Below are positions 1-4,566 of a DNA stretch of 5,037 bases, piece by piece; positions within the stretch are counted from its first letter, which is position 1, and every line of letters starts with the position of its first letter. The notes beneath the pieces were generated by a model, which made no database searches, was not told where the DNA came from, and saw only the letters and a list, made by a program, of their open reading frames with translations. The DNA comes from an archaeon. GTDB taxonomy: Archaea; EX4484-52; B79-G9. Position numbers and translations under genes: made by a program. The DNA lies in NCBI GenBank assembly GCA_013139905.1, contig WSZW01000048.1, positions 1 through 5,037 of the forward strand. Reading direction: 5' to 3'.

Positions 1-56
1 ATTATATTGTAAATTGTGTACGATTAACTTGCAAAAAGTATGATGTAACGACATGA
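1..56 (+). other. Possible 3' end of an upstream gene (frame uncertain)
   Basis: Two frames are open from the left edge. One (starting at base 2) ends with TGA at 41-43 and reads LYCKLCTINLQKV, with a CxxC pair. The other (starting at base 3) ends with TGA at 54-56 and reads YIVNCVRLTCKKYDVTT. The third frame stops at once, at base 10. Either could be the C-terminus of a gene lying mostly outside the window. The first has the CxxC typical of neighbouring products; the second ends in an ATGA overlap with a tiny ORF at 53-88, the arrangement used by other gene pairs here. The sequence inside the window does not decide between them. Confidence 0.3.
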
Positions 57-68
57 CAAATATGTACA

Positions 69-84
69 AAATTTTGAGGAAATT
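69..84 (+). repeat. Leader repeat A, copy 1, with Shine-Dalgarno GAGGAA
   Basis: This 16-base sequence, AAATTTTGAGGAAATT, is identical to bases 496-511. In both places the GAGGAA core lies 5 to 7 bases before an ATG. At the second copy it is the ribosome binding site of the membrane protein gene at 512. Here it precedes only a 19-codon ORF at 88. It therefore looks like a duplicated translation leader whose downstream gene has been lost or reduced. Confidence 0.65.
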
Positions 85-87
85 GTA

Positions 88-147
88 ATGTTAACAATGG
101 GTGATACGCAGCAAAAGTTCGAGGTAAAGTATGAGAATACTAATTGA
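88..147 (+). CDS. Very short ORF (19 aa) behind a strong ribosome binding site
   Basis: The frame reads MLTMGDTQQKFEVKYENTN and stops at TGA. Its start lies 7 bases after GAGGAA within the repeated leader at 69-84, an initiation context as good as that of the real genes. The product is very small, has no recognisable motif, and overlaps the next small ORF (131-196) by 17 bases in another frame. It may be a true micropeptide, a leader ORF that passes ribosomes to the next start, or the remaining 5' end of a decayed gene. The leader is the best argument that translation once started here, and I cannot show that the peptide has a function. Confidence 0.3.
   Translation: MLTMGDTQQKFEVKYENTN
121..130 (+). 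promoter_or_regulatory. Ribosome binding site GAGGTAAAGT for the ORF at 131
   Basis: GAGGTAAAG lies directly before ATG at 131. It belongs to the GGTAAA leader type also found before the genes at 971, 3013 and 3985. It sits inside the ORF 88-147, so ribosomes on that ORF would pass over it. Confidence 0.45.
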
Positions 148-196
148 AATTTCCATTTTAAATAAGCGATGGTTACATATGCTTGGAATAACATAG
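131..196 (+). CDS. Very short ORF (21 aa) with GGTAAA-type leader
   Basis: The frame reads MRILIEISILNKRWLHMLGIT and stops at TAG, the only TAG stop among the ORFs described here. The start follows GAGGTAAAGT, close to the leaders of genes 971 and 3985. The first half is hydrophobic (ILIEISIL) and the rest is mixed, so it is not a convincing transmembrane segment. It ends 16 bases before the gene at 213. Options are a micropeptide, a leader ORF coupled to gene 213, or the debris of a former gene. With the ORF at 88 it reproduces the leader order GAGGAA then GGTAAA seen in the two intact modules downstream. Confidence 0.3.
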   Translation: MRILIEISILNKRWLHMLGIT

Positions 197-212
197 TGGT
201 GGCGGCGATACA

Positions 213-497
213 ATGTCAGGTAAATTTGATTTAAAAAAATATCAAGCGGGTAAAGAAAAATCTTACAAATTTTGTCAGAAACATAAAACGGTTGAAGACG
301 ATGTTGATGCATCAACTCGGCAATTATCAAATCGACTTAATCGTCTATCCACTGTGCTTTTTCATGACAATGCCGAGGATCGAGATTTGCAAACACTAGC
401 TGATAATTGCCCAAAACTTGATATACTTGACTGTTGCGAATTAACATTGCACAAAAGAACAAAGCCAGAATGTCAAGTATGTATTGGTAACGTATAA
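213..497 (+). CDS. Small Cys-containing hypothetical protein (94 aa)
   Basis: I do not recognise this protein. It is hydrophilic, with a lysine-rich N-terminus (residues 4-25), a likely helical middle (about 32-65) and six cysteines: C21, C66, the pair C74-C75 and a terminal CQVC at 87-90. The C-terminal cysteine cluster could bind a metal, but the pattern fits no standard zinc ribbon that I know. There is no signal peptide or membrane segment. The start has only a weak ribosome binding site (GGTGGCGG at 198-205). Bases 191-199 upstream are identical to 3625-3633 upstream of the membrane protein gene at 3643. The stop lies 14 bases before the next start, and that gap carries leader repeat A. 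The uninterrupted frame, spacing and co-orientation support it as a real gene. Confidence 0.8.
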   Translation: MSGKFDLKKYQAGKEKSYKFCQKHKTVEDDVDASTRQLSNRLNRLSTVLFHDNAEDRDLQTLADNCPKLDILDCCELTLHKRTKPECQVCIGNV

Positions 498-511
498 ATT
501 TTGAGGAAATT
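496..511 (+). repeat. Leader repeat A, copy 2 (ribosome binding site of gene 512)
   Basis: This is the exact 16-base match to 69-84. GAGGAA at 503-508 is placed correctly for the ATG at 512. The repeat begins inside the TAA stop of the preceding gene and fills the intergenic gap. Confidence 0.65.
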
Positions 512-958
512 ATGGCTAAATACAATAAACTTGAGTTAATTTTTTCAATATTAGTAATTATAACGCTAATATACATAGTATTTGCAATCGCAACAATGAA
601 TACTATTATTATAACTGAAGATGTATCCACCAATATTTATTCGTTAAAATTAGATAGTACCGAATCATTTACGGGTTGGTTTATACTTGGAACAGGTTAT
701 GTATCTGGAAATTCAGAACTTCAATATATATTTTACATAGATACTGTGGATGGTAAAATATTAACTACTACGGATGCATTTGCCACCACGATTATTGAAT
801 CAGACGACGCGCCACATTTAATACAAACATTTGAATCGTATGGCAATCAATTCTGGAATACCGACTTTGAAGATATTAAATATCATAAGACATGCATAAC
901 TAAATCTATTTTACACGTACCAATTGGGTCTATAAGATCTGAATTCGAATTATTGTAA
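512..958 (+). CDS. Single-pass membrane protein with a β-rich GWFxLGxG domain
   Basis: The 148-residue product begins with a short polar N-terminus and one strong transmembrane segment (about residues 8-28, LIFSILVIITLIYIVFAIAT). An extracytoplasmic or periplasmic domain is the likely remainder. That domain contains GWFILGTGYVSG (55-66), QYIFYIDTVDGK (71-82), TTIIESDDAPHL (92-103) and HVPIGSI near the C-terminus (135-141). From memory, this order of motifs (G.F.LG.G, then YYF.Y, then an acidic ..DD.P, then .VP.GSI) matches a family of unassigned membrane proteins found in bacteria and phages. No enzyme residues are evident, so a structural, binding or exclusion role is only a guess. It has a strong ribosome binding site and ends 12 bases before the Cys-rich gene at 971. 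The same gene order occurs at 3643-4389. Confidence 0.85.
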   Translation: MAKYNKLELIFSILVIITLIYIVFAIATMNTIIITEDVSTNIYSLKLDSTESFTGWFILGTGYVSGNSELQYIFYIDTVDGKILTTTDAFATTIIESDDAPHLIQTFESYGNQFWNTDFEDIKYHKTCITKSILHVPIGSIRSEFELL

Positions 959-970
959 GCAGGTAAATAT
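959..970 (+). promoter_or_regulatory. 12-base spacer with ribosome binding site AGGTAAAT
   Basis: The whole gap between the membrane gene and the Cys-rich gene is GCAGGTAAATAT. It has the same length and the same GGTAAA core as the gap at 3973-3984 in the second module. Confidence 0.6.
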
Positions 971-1840
971 ATGTACAAAATACCAAGAAACCAATATGAA
1001 GCATTGACTCAATCAATTTTAAATTGGGGAAAAATTGCAAATGGCGAAAAAGTTAATGATGATGACCCAATGTGTAAAGTTGGTCTTTGTTCAGTCAATT
1101 GCATAGCTTCTAATCCTAGATGTGTAATAGATTTCGATACGGGCGGTAAGGAATGTAGTGCAACGCCATATATGGAATTTTATGACCATCAATGCAAAGA
1201 ACATGCGACAAATCATAAAATTATAGTAGCAATGTGTCCACAATGTGTAATTCTGGCCGAAAAGAATTTACAATATTTAATAGATTTGAAATCTAAATGT
1301 GAACCAGTTGATAATATAGCAGATTGTAATATCACAAATAAATCCTGTGGGTCGTCGGAAATGATTTTAATGTGGGAAAATTTGGGTAATGATATGCACA
1401 AATTAAGAGTTGCAGAAGTTCCATTTAAAACTCACTTGCCGCGCGATTATACTGAACATGGAATATCGATATACAAAGGAGTTTTAGGTGATTCACGAGG
1501 CAAAGATGGACGCACACATTATTTATGTTGTAATGGTGGTGATACACATTTTATCAGTTTTTATGAAGATGCAACGACAGAAACTGTTGATGCATTCGTG
1601 CAAACTATAAAACTTGCAACTGAACGATTAATTGAAATTCGCAATCGTAACTTAAAACCATTTGAAATTGGAGATCCTGTGCAGAATACGGAAATTTATA
1701 CAGCTTCATTTGGAATTTTTGCTGGATTTAATGGTAATATCAAATCAATTGATGATGATGTATGTATAATTGAATTTGGAGAAGGTAGTAAAGATATGGT
1801 AGTTAATAAATGTTGGATTGAACATAGATCGGAAGAATAA
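971..1840 (+). CDS. Cys-rich phage protein with C-terminal SH3/KOW-like extension
   Basis: The 289-residue product has three parts. Residues 1-110 are Cys-rich and paralogous to the protein at 3985: MYKI, W19, C35, C40, C44, C51, DTGG (56-59), C62, PY (66-67), DH (72-73), CPQC (89-92), ILA and DLKSKC (105-110). This resembles, from memory, a common unassigned phage family with pattern SI..W followed by paired cysteines, TG, C, PY and a later CPxC; zinc binding is a reasonable inference. Residues about 127-225 form an unrecognised middle region containing HYLCCNGGDTHFISFYED. Residues about 229-285 begin KPFEIGDPVQ and continue in short β-like segments (FNGNIKSIDDDVCIIEFGEG), resembling KOW or SH3-like barrels. 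The second paralog lacks the last two parts. The first cysteine pair is widened to Cx4C where the paralog has CxxC. Function unknown. Confidence 0.87.
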   Translation: MYKIPRNQYEALTQSILNWGKIANGEKVNDDDPMCKVGLCSVNCIASNPRCVIDFDTGGKECSATPYMEFYDHQCKEHATNHKIIVAMCPQCVILAEKNLQYLIDLKSKCEPVDNIADCNITNKSCGSSEMILMWENLGNDMHKLRVAEVPFKTHLPRDYTEHGISIYKGVLGDSRGKDGRTHYLCCNGGDTHFISFYEDATTETVDAFVQTIKLATERLIEIRNRNLKPFEIGDPVQNTEIYTASFGIFAGFNGNIKSIDDDVCIIEFGEGSKDMVVNKCWIEHRSEE

Positions 1841-1842
1841 TT

Positions 1843-2160
1843 ATGAAACCAAGATTTAAACGTGGAGACTTTGTACGAATCGTTGATGATTTGGGACCGA
1901 CTATGTCTCATTTTAGAGCTGGCGCTAACGCAATCATTTTACATTCTGATGTGGATATGAATCCATTTATTTCTGAAAGTATTTACAGTCCACAATATCA
2001 ATTGATATTTACTGATACTGGAAATGAAGTTGCGTGGTATGAAGAAGATCAATTAATTCTAATGCAGCCACATCCAGATAATGTTATAGATATCATAAGA
2101 TTATTTTACGATCAAATTAGAGAATATCAGCATCGTATTAAAAAATTGGAGAAATCATGA
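1843..2160 (+). CDS. SH3-like phage protein (MSHF...EVAWYEEDQL family)
   Basis: The 105-residue product has FKRGDFVRIVDDLGPTMSHF at its N-terminus (5-24) and EVAWYEEDQLILM at 62-74. I recognise this combination as a widespread conserved hypothetical family of phages, usually about 70-80 residues, with a small β-barrel look (GD.VRI opening, then a WYEE..L strand near the end). Its role is not known to me. Here a charged, probably helical tail (about 80-105, including IREYQHRIKKLEKS) extends beyond the usual core and could form a coiled coil or contact a partner. The start lies 2 bases after the previous stop, with GGAAG nearby at 1831-1835 as a modest ribosome binding site. The neighbouring upstream protein ends in a similar barrel-like domain. 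Its stop overlaps the next start as ATGA, so translation is probably coupled. Confidence 0.88.
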   Translation: MKPRFKRGDFVRIVDDLGPTMSHFRAGANAIILHSDVDMNPFISESIYSPQYQLIFTDTGNEVAWYEEDQLILMQPHPDNVIDIIRLFYDQIREYQHRIKKLEKS

Positions 2161-2822
2161 AACGCACTTTTAATATTAAAGATAGTAGTATTATTTTTAA
2201 GCTTGTCAACGCAGCGACATTTTACTCTCAATTTAAAATTGTAGCAATGACATTTGATGAGATAAAAATAATTGATAAAGTCGGAACAAGTTTTCATATA
2301 ACGCCTGATAAAATTGTAGTAGAAAATTTGCCTAAATATATAACGCCGAGCATTATTGAAACTATAATATATGATAACTGTGATGAAATTCAACCTATAT
2401 ATTCTATTGTATTATCAAAATACGAGCTTCGATATATTCAAGATATAATGCACATGTTGAATAATTATGCATCTAATCTGTTAAAATATACTATCGAAAA
2501 TACACAAGATCTTATTGATATTATAGCATGGGCAGCACTACCAAGTCAATCTTATGAAATTGTAGCCACTGATACACATACTATTGAGATAAAACATCGT
2601 GGCTGGGTAATTAGAATTTGGGATAATCAAATTGTAACTGGAGCTTCAATCAATGACAATTTGATGGCATATATTCATACACATTGTTTAGATATTTCAG
2701 GTAATGTAACTATATCAGTTAATATAAAGACGACTGACGAATTAATATCTAAACTTAAAGCACAACAACATGATAAAGTTATTGCCAGCATTTTAAAAAC
2801 TATTGAGGAACAGTTACCATGA
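2157..2822 (+). CDS. Hypothetical protein (221 aa), unrecognised
   Basis: I do not recognise this protein. It has alternating short β-like and helical stretches, no membrane segment or signal peptide, and only two cysteines (C75, C177), unlike many neighbours. The first half (about 1-80) reads as β-rich; residues 88-128 look helical (YELRYIQDIMHMLNNYASNL and following); residues 133-190 again look β-rich, including IEIKHRGWVIRIWDNQIVTG (143-162); the end (193-219) is a charged helix. Two β-rich halves with a helix in between could mean a duplicated fold, but I see no clear internal repeat. The start overlaps the previous stop (ATGA), with GGAG at 2148-2151 as ribosome binding site. The stop overlaps the next small gene in the same way. 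Length, uninterrupted frame and coupling make it a firm gene; the function is open. Confidence 0.85.
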   Translation: MKRTFNIKDSSIIFKLVNAATFYSQFKIVAMTFDEIKIIDKVGTSFHITPDKIVVENLPKYITPSIIETIIYDNCDEIQPIYSIVLSKYELRYIQDIMHMLNNYASNLLKYTIENTQDLIDIIAWAALPSQSYEIVATDTHTIEIKHRGWVIRIWDNQIVTGASINDNLMAYIHTHCLDISGNVTISVNIKTTDELISKLKAQQHDKVIASILKTIEEQLP

Positions 2823-2989
2823 CAAATCCAAAAATAAAACTTGAAATATCTGTATTCCTACCAAACGACCGAGTAATTGTAATAGAGCCGGGCGCTTCAT
2901 GTCCAATTGAAATTCAAGAGGGAACTAGATTCACTTCAGATGAGTTAAATCATATTTGTAGAATTGCGAATACTGTTTCTGCATGGTAA
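2819..2989 (+). CDS. Small hypothetical protein (56 aa), ATGA-coupled
   Basis: This short gene starts inside the stop of the preceding gene (ATGA) and has GAGGAA at 2805-2810, eight bases before its ATG. It reads MTNPKIKLEISVFLPNDRVI at the start and ends RIANTVSAW. The first half looks like two or three β-strands (KLEISVFL, RVIVIEPG), then EIQEGTRFTSDELNHICRIA, a turn followed by a helix. It carries two cysteines (C28, C47), no membrane segment and no motif I can name. With no alternative gene in this interval, the coupling, good ribosome binding site and clean codon use support it as real. It is easily missed because it is under 60 codons. Confidence 0.75.
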   Translation: MTNPKIKLEISVFLPNDRVIVIEPGASCPIEIQEGTRFTSDELNHICRIANTVSAW

Positions 2990-2994
2990 TAAAA

Positions 2995-3008
2995 TATAAG
3001 GTAAAGAA
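2995..3008 (+). repeat. Leader repeat B, copy 1 (ribosome binding site of gene 3013)
   Basis: The 14-base sequence TATAAGGTAAAGAA is identical to 3968-3981. The AAGGTAAAG core lies 6 bases before ATG at 3013. It decides the start of that gene against the in-frame upstream ATG at 2983, which lies inside the preceding gene and has no such site. Confidence 0.65.
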
Positions 3009-3012
3009 TATT

Positions 3013-3234
3013 ATGAGTAAACCACCACAAATTGGAACAAAGTATATGAATAAACGTGGAGACATGCTTGAATTAATTGAAGTTTCCAAATGTACAAGTA
3101 CAATTAATGATAGACAATGTAATACTTGTAATCACACTATACTACATTTTGAAAAAATAGGTCAAACATGTCCTGTTGATGCTTTTGGAATTCCTATATG
3201 GCATCGAATTACTGAAACTAATAAAAGATGGTAA
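3013..3234 (+). CDS. Small CxxC protein (73 aa), hypothetical
   Basis: The protein begins MSKPPQIGTKYMNKRGDMLE. It carries C27, a CNTC pair at 36-39 and C53, four cysteines that could form one metal site. The opening IGTKY...RGD.LELIEV looks like two β-strands, and the product is too small for more than one compact domain. I have only a vague sense of similar small phage proteins that open with G.KY..RG and carry scattered cysteines, and I assign no function. An in-frame ATG at 2983 would add 10 residues, but it overlaps the previous gene and lacks a ribosome binding site, whereas ATG 3013 follows leader repeat B. The stop TAA is shared with the ribosome binding site of the next gene (TAAGGTG). 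Confidence 0.78.
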   Translation: MSKPPQIGTKYMNKRGDMLELIEVSKCTSTINDRQCNTCNHTILHFEKIGQTCPVDAFGIPIWHRITETNKRW

Positions 3235-3243
3235 GGTGTATAA
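3232..3243 (+). promoter_or_regulatory. Stop codon merged with ribosome binding site TAAGGTG
   Basis: The TAA stop of the previous gene forms the first bases of TAAGGTGTATAA, whose AAGGTG is the Shine-Dalgarno of ATG at 3244. The same stop-plus-leader economy occurs at 3970-3981. Confidence 0.5.
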
Positions 3244-3621
3244 ATGATAAAAACAATACCAATGGAAGAAATGCAAAAGCTGCGAGATAGTGATAATTAT
3301 TGCGCACATGCATTTTTTAGCTTAGAAACGATGAATAGAATACCAAAACATGAATGGAGTATTCCAAGAAAGCAAATTTCGGCGCTCGGCAATATAAAAT
3401 TCTGTTGTACAGAAGCGTCAAAATTGGAGCCTGGTAAGACATTTTGGTTCTCAGCCGAAACTCAAGAAGATAATATTGCAATTTTAAATGCAATGATTAC
3501 TTTGAAAAATAAATATAGAATTGAACAATTGGATCTTATACCATCACAACCATTTGGATATGGTACTGTAAGTGGAATGAATGGCCAATCGGCATCTTGT
3601 CCGGCATTTACATCAAAATAA
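3244..3621 (+). CDS. Hypothetical protein (125 aa), unrecognised
   Basis: I do not recognise this protein. It opens MIKTIPMEEMQKLRDSDNYC, a probable strand and helix. A middle section (about 47-72) contains CC at 54-55 and the strand FWFSAE. A helix follows (about 73-91, ETQEDNIAILNAMITLKNKY). The tail (100-125) is rich in G, S and P (PSQPFGYGTVSGMNGQSASC) and probably disordered. There is no membrane segment, and four cysteines in all (C20, C54, C55, C119). The layout suggests a small cytoplasmic α/β protein. It has a good ribosome binding site merged with the preceding stop. It ends 21 bases before the strong leader of the membrane protein gene at 3643, the longest intergenic gap downstream of 213. 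Confidence 0.8.
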   Translation: MIKTIPMEEMQKLRDSDNYCAHAFFSLETMNRIPKHEWSIPRKQISALGNIKFCCTEASKLEPGKTFWFSAETQEDNIAILNAMITLKNKYRIEQLDLIPSQPFGYGTVSGMNGQSASCPAFTSK

Positions 3622-3624
3622 TTT

Positions 3625-3642
3625 ACATAGTGGAGGAAATAC
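3625..3642 (+). promoter_or_regulatory. Leader of gene 3643 with strong Shine-Dalgarno GGAGGAAAT
   Basis: ACATAGTGGAGGAAATAC contains a near-consensus GGAGG at 3632-3636, seven bases from ATG 3643, the strongest site in the window. Its first nine bases (ACATAGTGG) are identical to 191-199 upstream of gene 213, where the purine core is altered to GGTGGCGG. The two may be related leaders. Confidence 0.6.
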
Positions 3643-3972
3643 ATGATCGATAAACTTGAAATAATAATTGCAATTGTCGTTGTGCTTATATTAGCATGTA
3701 CGGTTGCTGCAAACTTAAATAGTGCAGAAGAAACAACTATTACAGTTGATGATAAATGGACAAAATACAAAGCCGGACAGGATAAATATTTAGTATCTGA
3801 TATGGACGGAAATGTGTATGAAATAGGCGATAGTGCCCTATTCCTGAAATTTGACGCTTCCGGCAGATATGCTAAAATTGATACTGGTAAAACGTATGAT
3901 GTTAAAATGGTTGGATGGCGAATACCAATTATAAGTTCATATCAGAATATCATTGAATTGGCAGAAGTATAA
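3643..3972 (+). CDS. Single-pass membrane protein, phage KW...GWRIPxxSxYxNI family
   Basis: The 109-residue product has a short N-terminus, one transmembrane segment (about 6-23, EIIIAIVVVLILACTVAA) and a small β-rich domain. Landmarks are TITVDDKWTKY (32-42), YLVSDMDGNVYEIGDS (49-64), LKFDASGRYAKIDTGKTYDV (68-87) and VGWRIPIISSYQNIIEL (90-106). From memory, this order (KW, YLVS..DG.V, DS.L..FD.S..Y, G.TY, G.RIP..S.Y.NI) is that of a widespread unassigned family in phages and bacteria, typically with one N-terminal membrane helix and about this length; I believe it overlaps Pfam DUF1523 but cannot verify that. The domain probably lies outside the cytoplasmic membrane. It carries the strongest ribosome binding site in the window and sits 12 bases before the Cys-rich gene, as gene 512 does in the first module. 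Confidence 0.9.
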   Translation: MIDKLEIIIAIVVVLILACTVAANLNSAEETTITVDDKWTKYKAGQDKYLVSDMDGNVYEIGDSALFLKFDASGRYAKIDTGKTYDVKMVGWRIPIISSYQNIIELAEV

Positions 3973-3981
3973 GGTAAAGAA
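3968..3981 (+). repeat. Leader repeat B, copy 2 (ribosome binding site of gene 3985)
   Basis: TATAAGGTAAAGAA is an exact match to 2995-3008. It includes the TAA stop of gene 3643, and AAGGTAAAG provides the Shine-Dalgarno for ATG 3985. Confidence 0.65.
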
Positions 3982-3984
3982 CTT

Positions 3985-4389
3985 ATGTATAAAATTTCAA
4001 AAGAACAAATGCAGGCGCTTGATGGTTCTATTGAAAAATGGGACCAAATTTGCAATCAAAATGGAATTGATAATGGACGAAACGATTGTTCATTATGCCA
4101 GATCGATAATACAAATAGGCGATGTGAACAATGTATTATTTACTTAGATACTGGTGGACGTTTTTGTGAAAAATCTCCATATGAAGCGTGGGTAGATCAT
4201 CATACACAATTTCATCCAAATTATATGATTACGAGAGTTCGTAAATCTTGCGAATGTCCAGAGTGTTACATATTGGCAAATGAAGAATATGAATATTTAA
4301 AAGATCTTAAAACACGATGCGTTGTAGCATGGTGGAAAACTTATACTAATCCAATTATGGCGTTCATATATAATATTATTTACATTTAA
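3985..4389 (+). CDS. Cys-rich phage protein, short paralog with hydrophobic tail
   Basis: The 134-residue product is a paralog of residues 1-110 of the protein at 971: MYKI, AL..SI..W (11-19), DTGG (55-58), C61, PY (65-66), DH (71-72), CPEC (91-94), ILA and DLKTRC (107-112). It has regular CxxC pairs at 35-38 and 47-50. It fits, better than its partner, a common unassigned phage family that I recall with ALEGSI.KW, NC.LC, C..C, TG, C, PYE.W and HH; two zinc sites are a plausible inference. After C112 the similarity stops and the protein ends in WWKTYTNPIMAFIYNIIYI (116-134), a short aromatic hydrophobic tail that could lie on or in a membrane. It has ten cysteines in all. Another frame across its 5' part (3953-4147) is a shadow. 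The function is unknown. Confidence 0.9.
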   Translation: MYKISKEQMQALDGSIEKWDQICNQNGIDNGRNDCSLCQIDNTNRRCEQCIIYLDTGGRFCEKSPYEAWVDHHTQFHPNYMITRVRKSCECPECYILANEEYEYLKDLKTRCVVAWWKTYTNPIMAFIYNIIYI

Positions 4390-4400
4390 AATGAGAAATC

Positions 4401-4565
4401 ATGATCGATTATGCACAAATGGTAGCAGATAGTTTACATTATGCTGAATCTGGATGGAAACGTGCTGGCGGTGTAAATACAGAATCTGATAATGCAAAAC
4501 GTATAATACCTAAAATGGCATGTATTATATTAGAACATAAATTACAAATATGGGATGGTAAGTAA
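4401..4565 (+). CDS. Small hypothetical protein (54 aa)
   Basis: The frame reads MIDYAQMVADSLHYAESGWK at the start and ends ILEHKLQIWDGK. It looks mostly helical in two segments (1-20 and 31-50), separated by a glycine-containing turn (RAGGVNTESD). There is one cysteine and no membrane segment. The start follows ATGAGAAATC, whose GAGAAATC matches the bases just before ATG 2157. The leader is modest, but the ORF fills exactly the space between genes 3985 and 4567, one base from the next start, and its codon use matches its neighbours. I recognise no family. Confidence 0.7.
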   Translation: MIDYAQMVADSLHYAESGWKRAGGVNTESDNAKRIIPKMACIILEHKLQIWDGK

Positions 4566-4566
4566 T

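Noticed and set aside
131..223. Possible TAG recoding, because no long gene here ends in TAG and reading through TAG at 194 extends the ORF at 131 to 223
   Set aside because: With TAG recoded, in-frame TAG codons would be expected inside the long genes, but all are open without any. Avoidance of TAG stops is common in AT-rich phages, and the extension is short and has no recognisable content.
3236..3246. TATAAATG resembling a T4-type late promoter (TATAAATA)
   Set aside because: It includes a start codon and is expected by chance in AT-rich intergenic sequence. No consistent set of such motifs lies at other gene starts, so a promoter cannot be claimed.
91..3770. Open frames on the minus strand (for example 337-633, 1213-1401, 2127-2393, 3462-3770)
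   Set aside because: They lie opposite better-supported + strand genes, their starts lack consistent ribosome binding sites, and their predicted products look like random AT-rich translation (long runs of I, S and Y). All credible genes point one way.
3953..4147. A + strand frame overlapping the 5' half of the gene at 3985
   Set aside because: It covers the same bases as the Cys-rich paralog, whose homology to the protein at 971 fixes the correct frame. It starts inside the previous gene without its own ribosome binding site.
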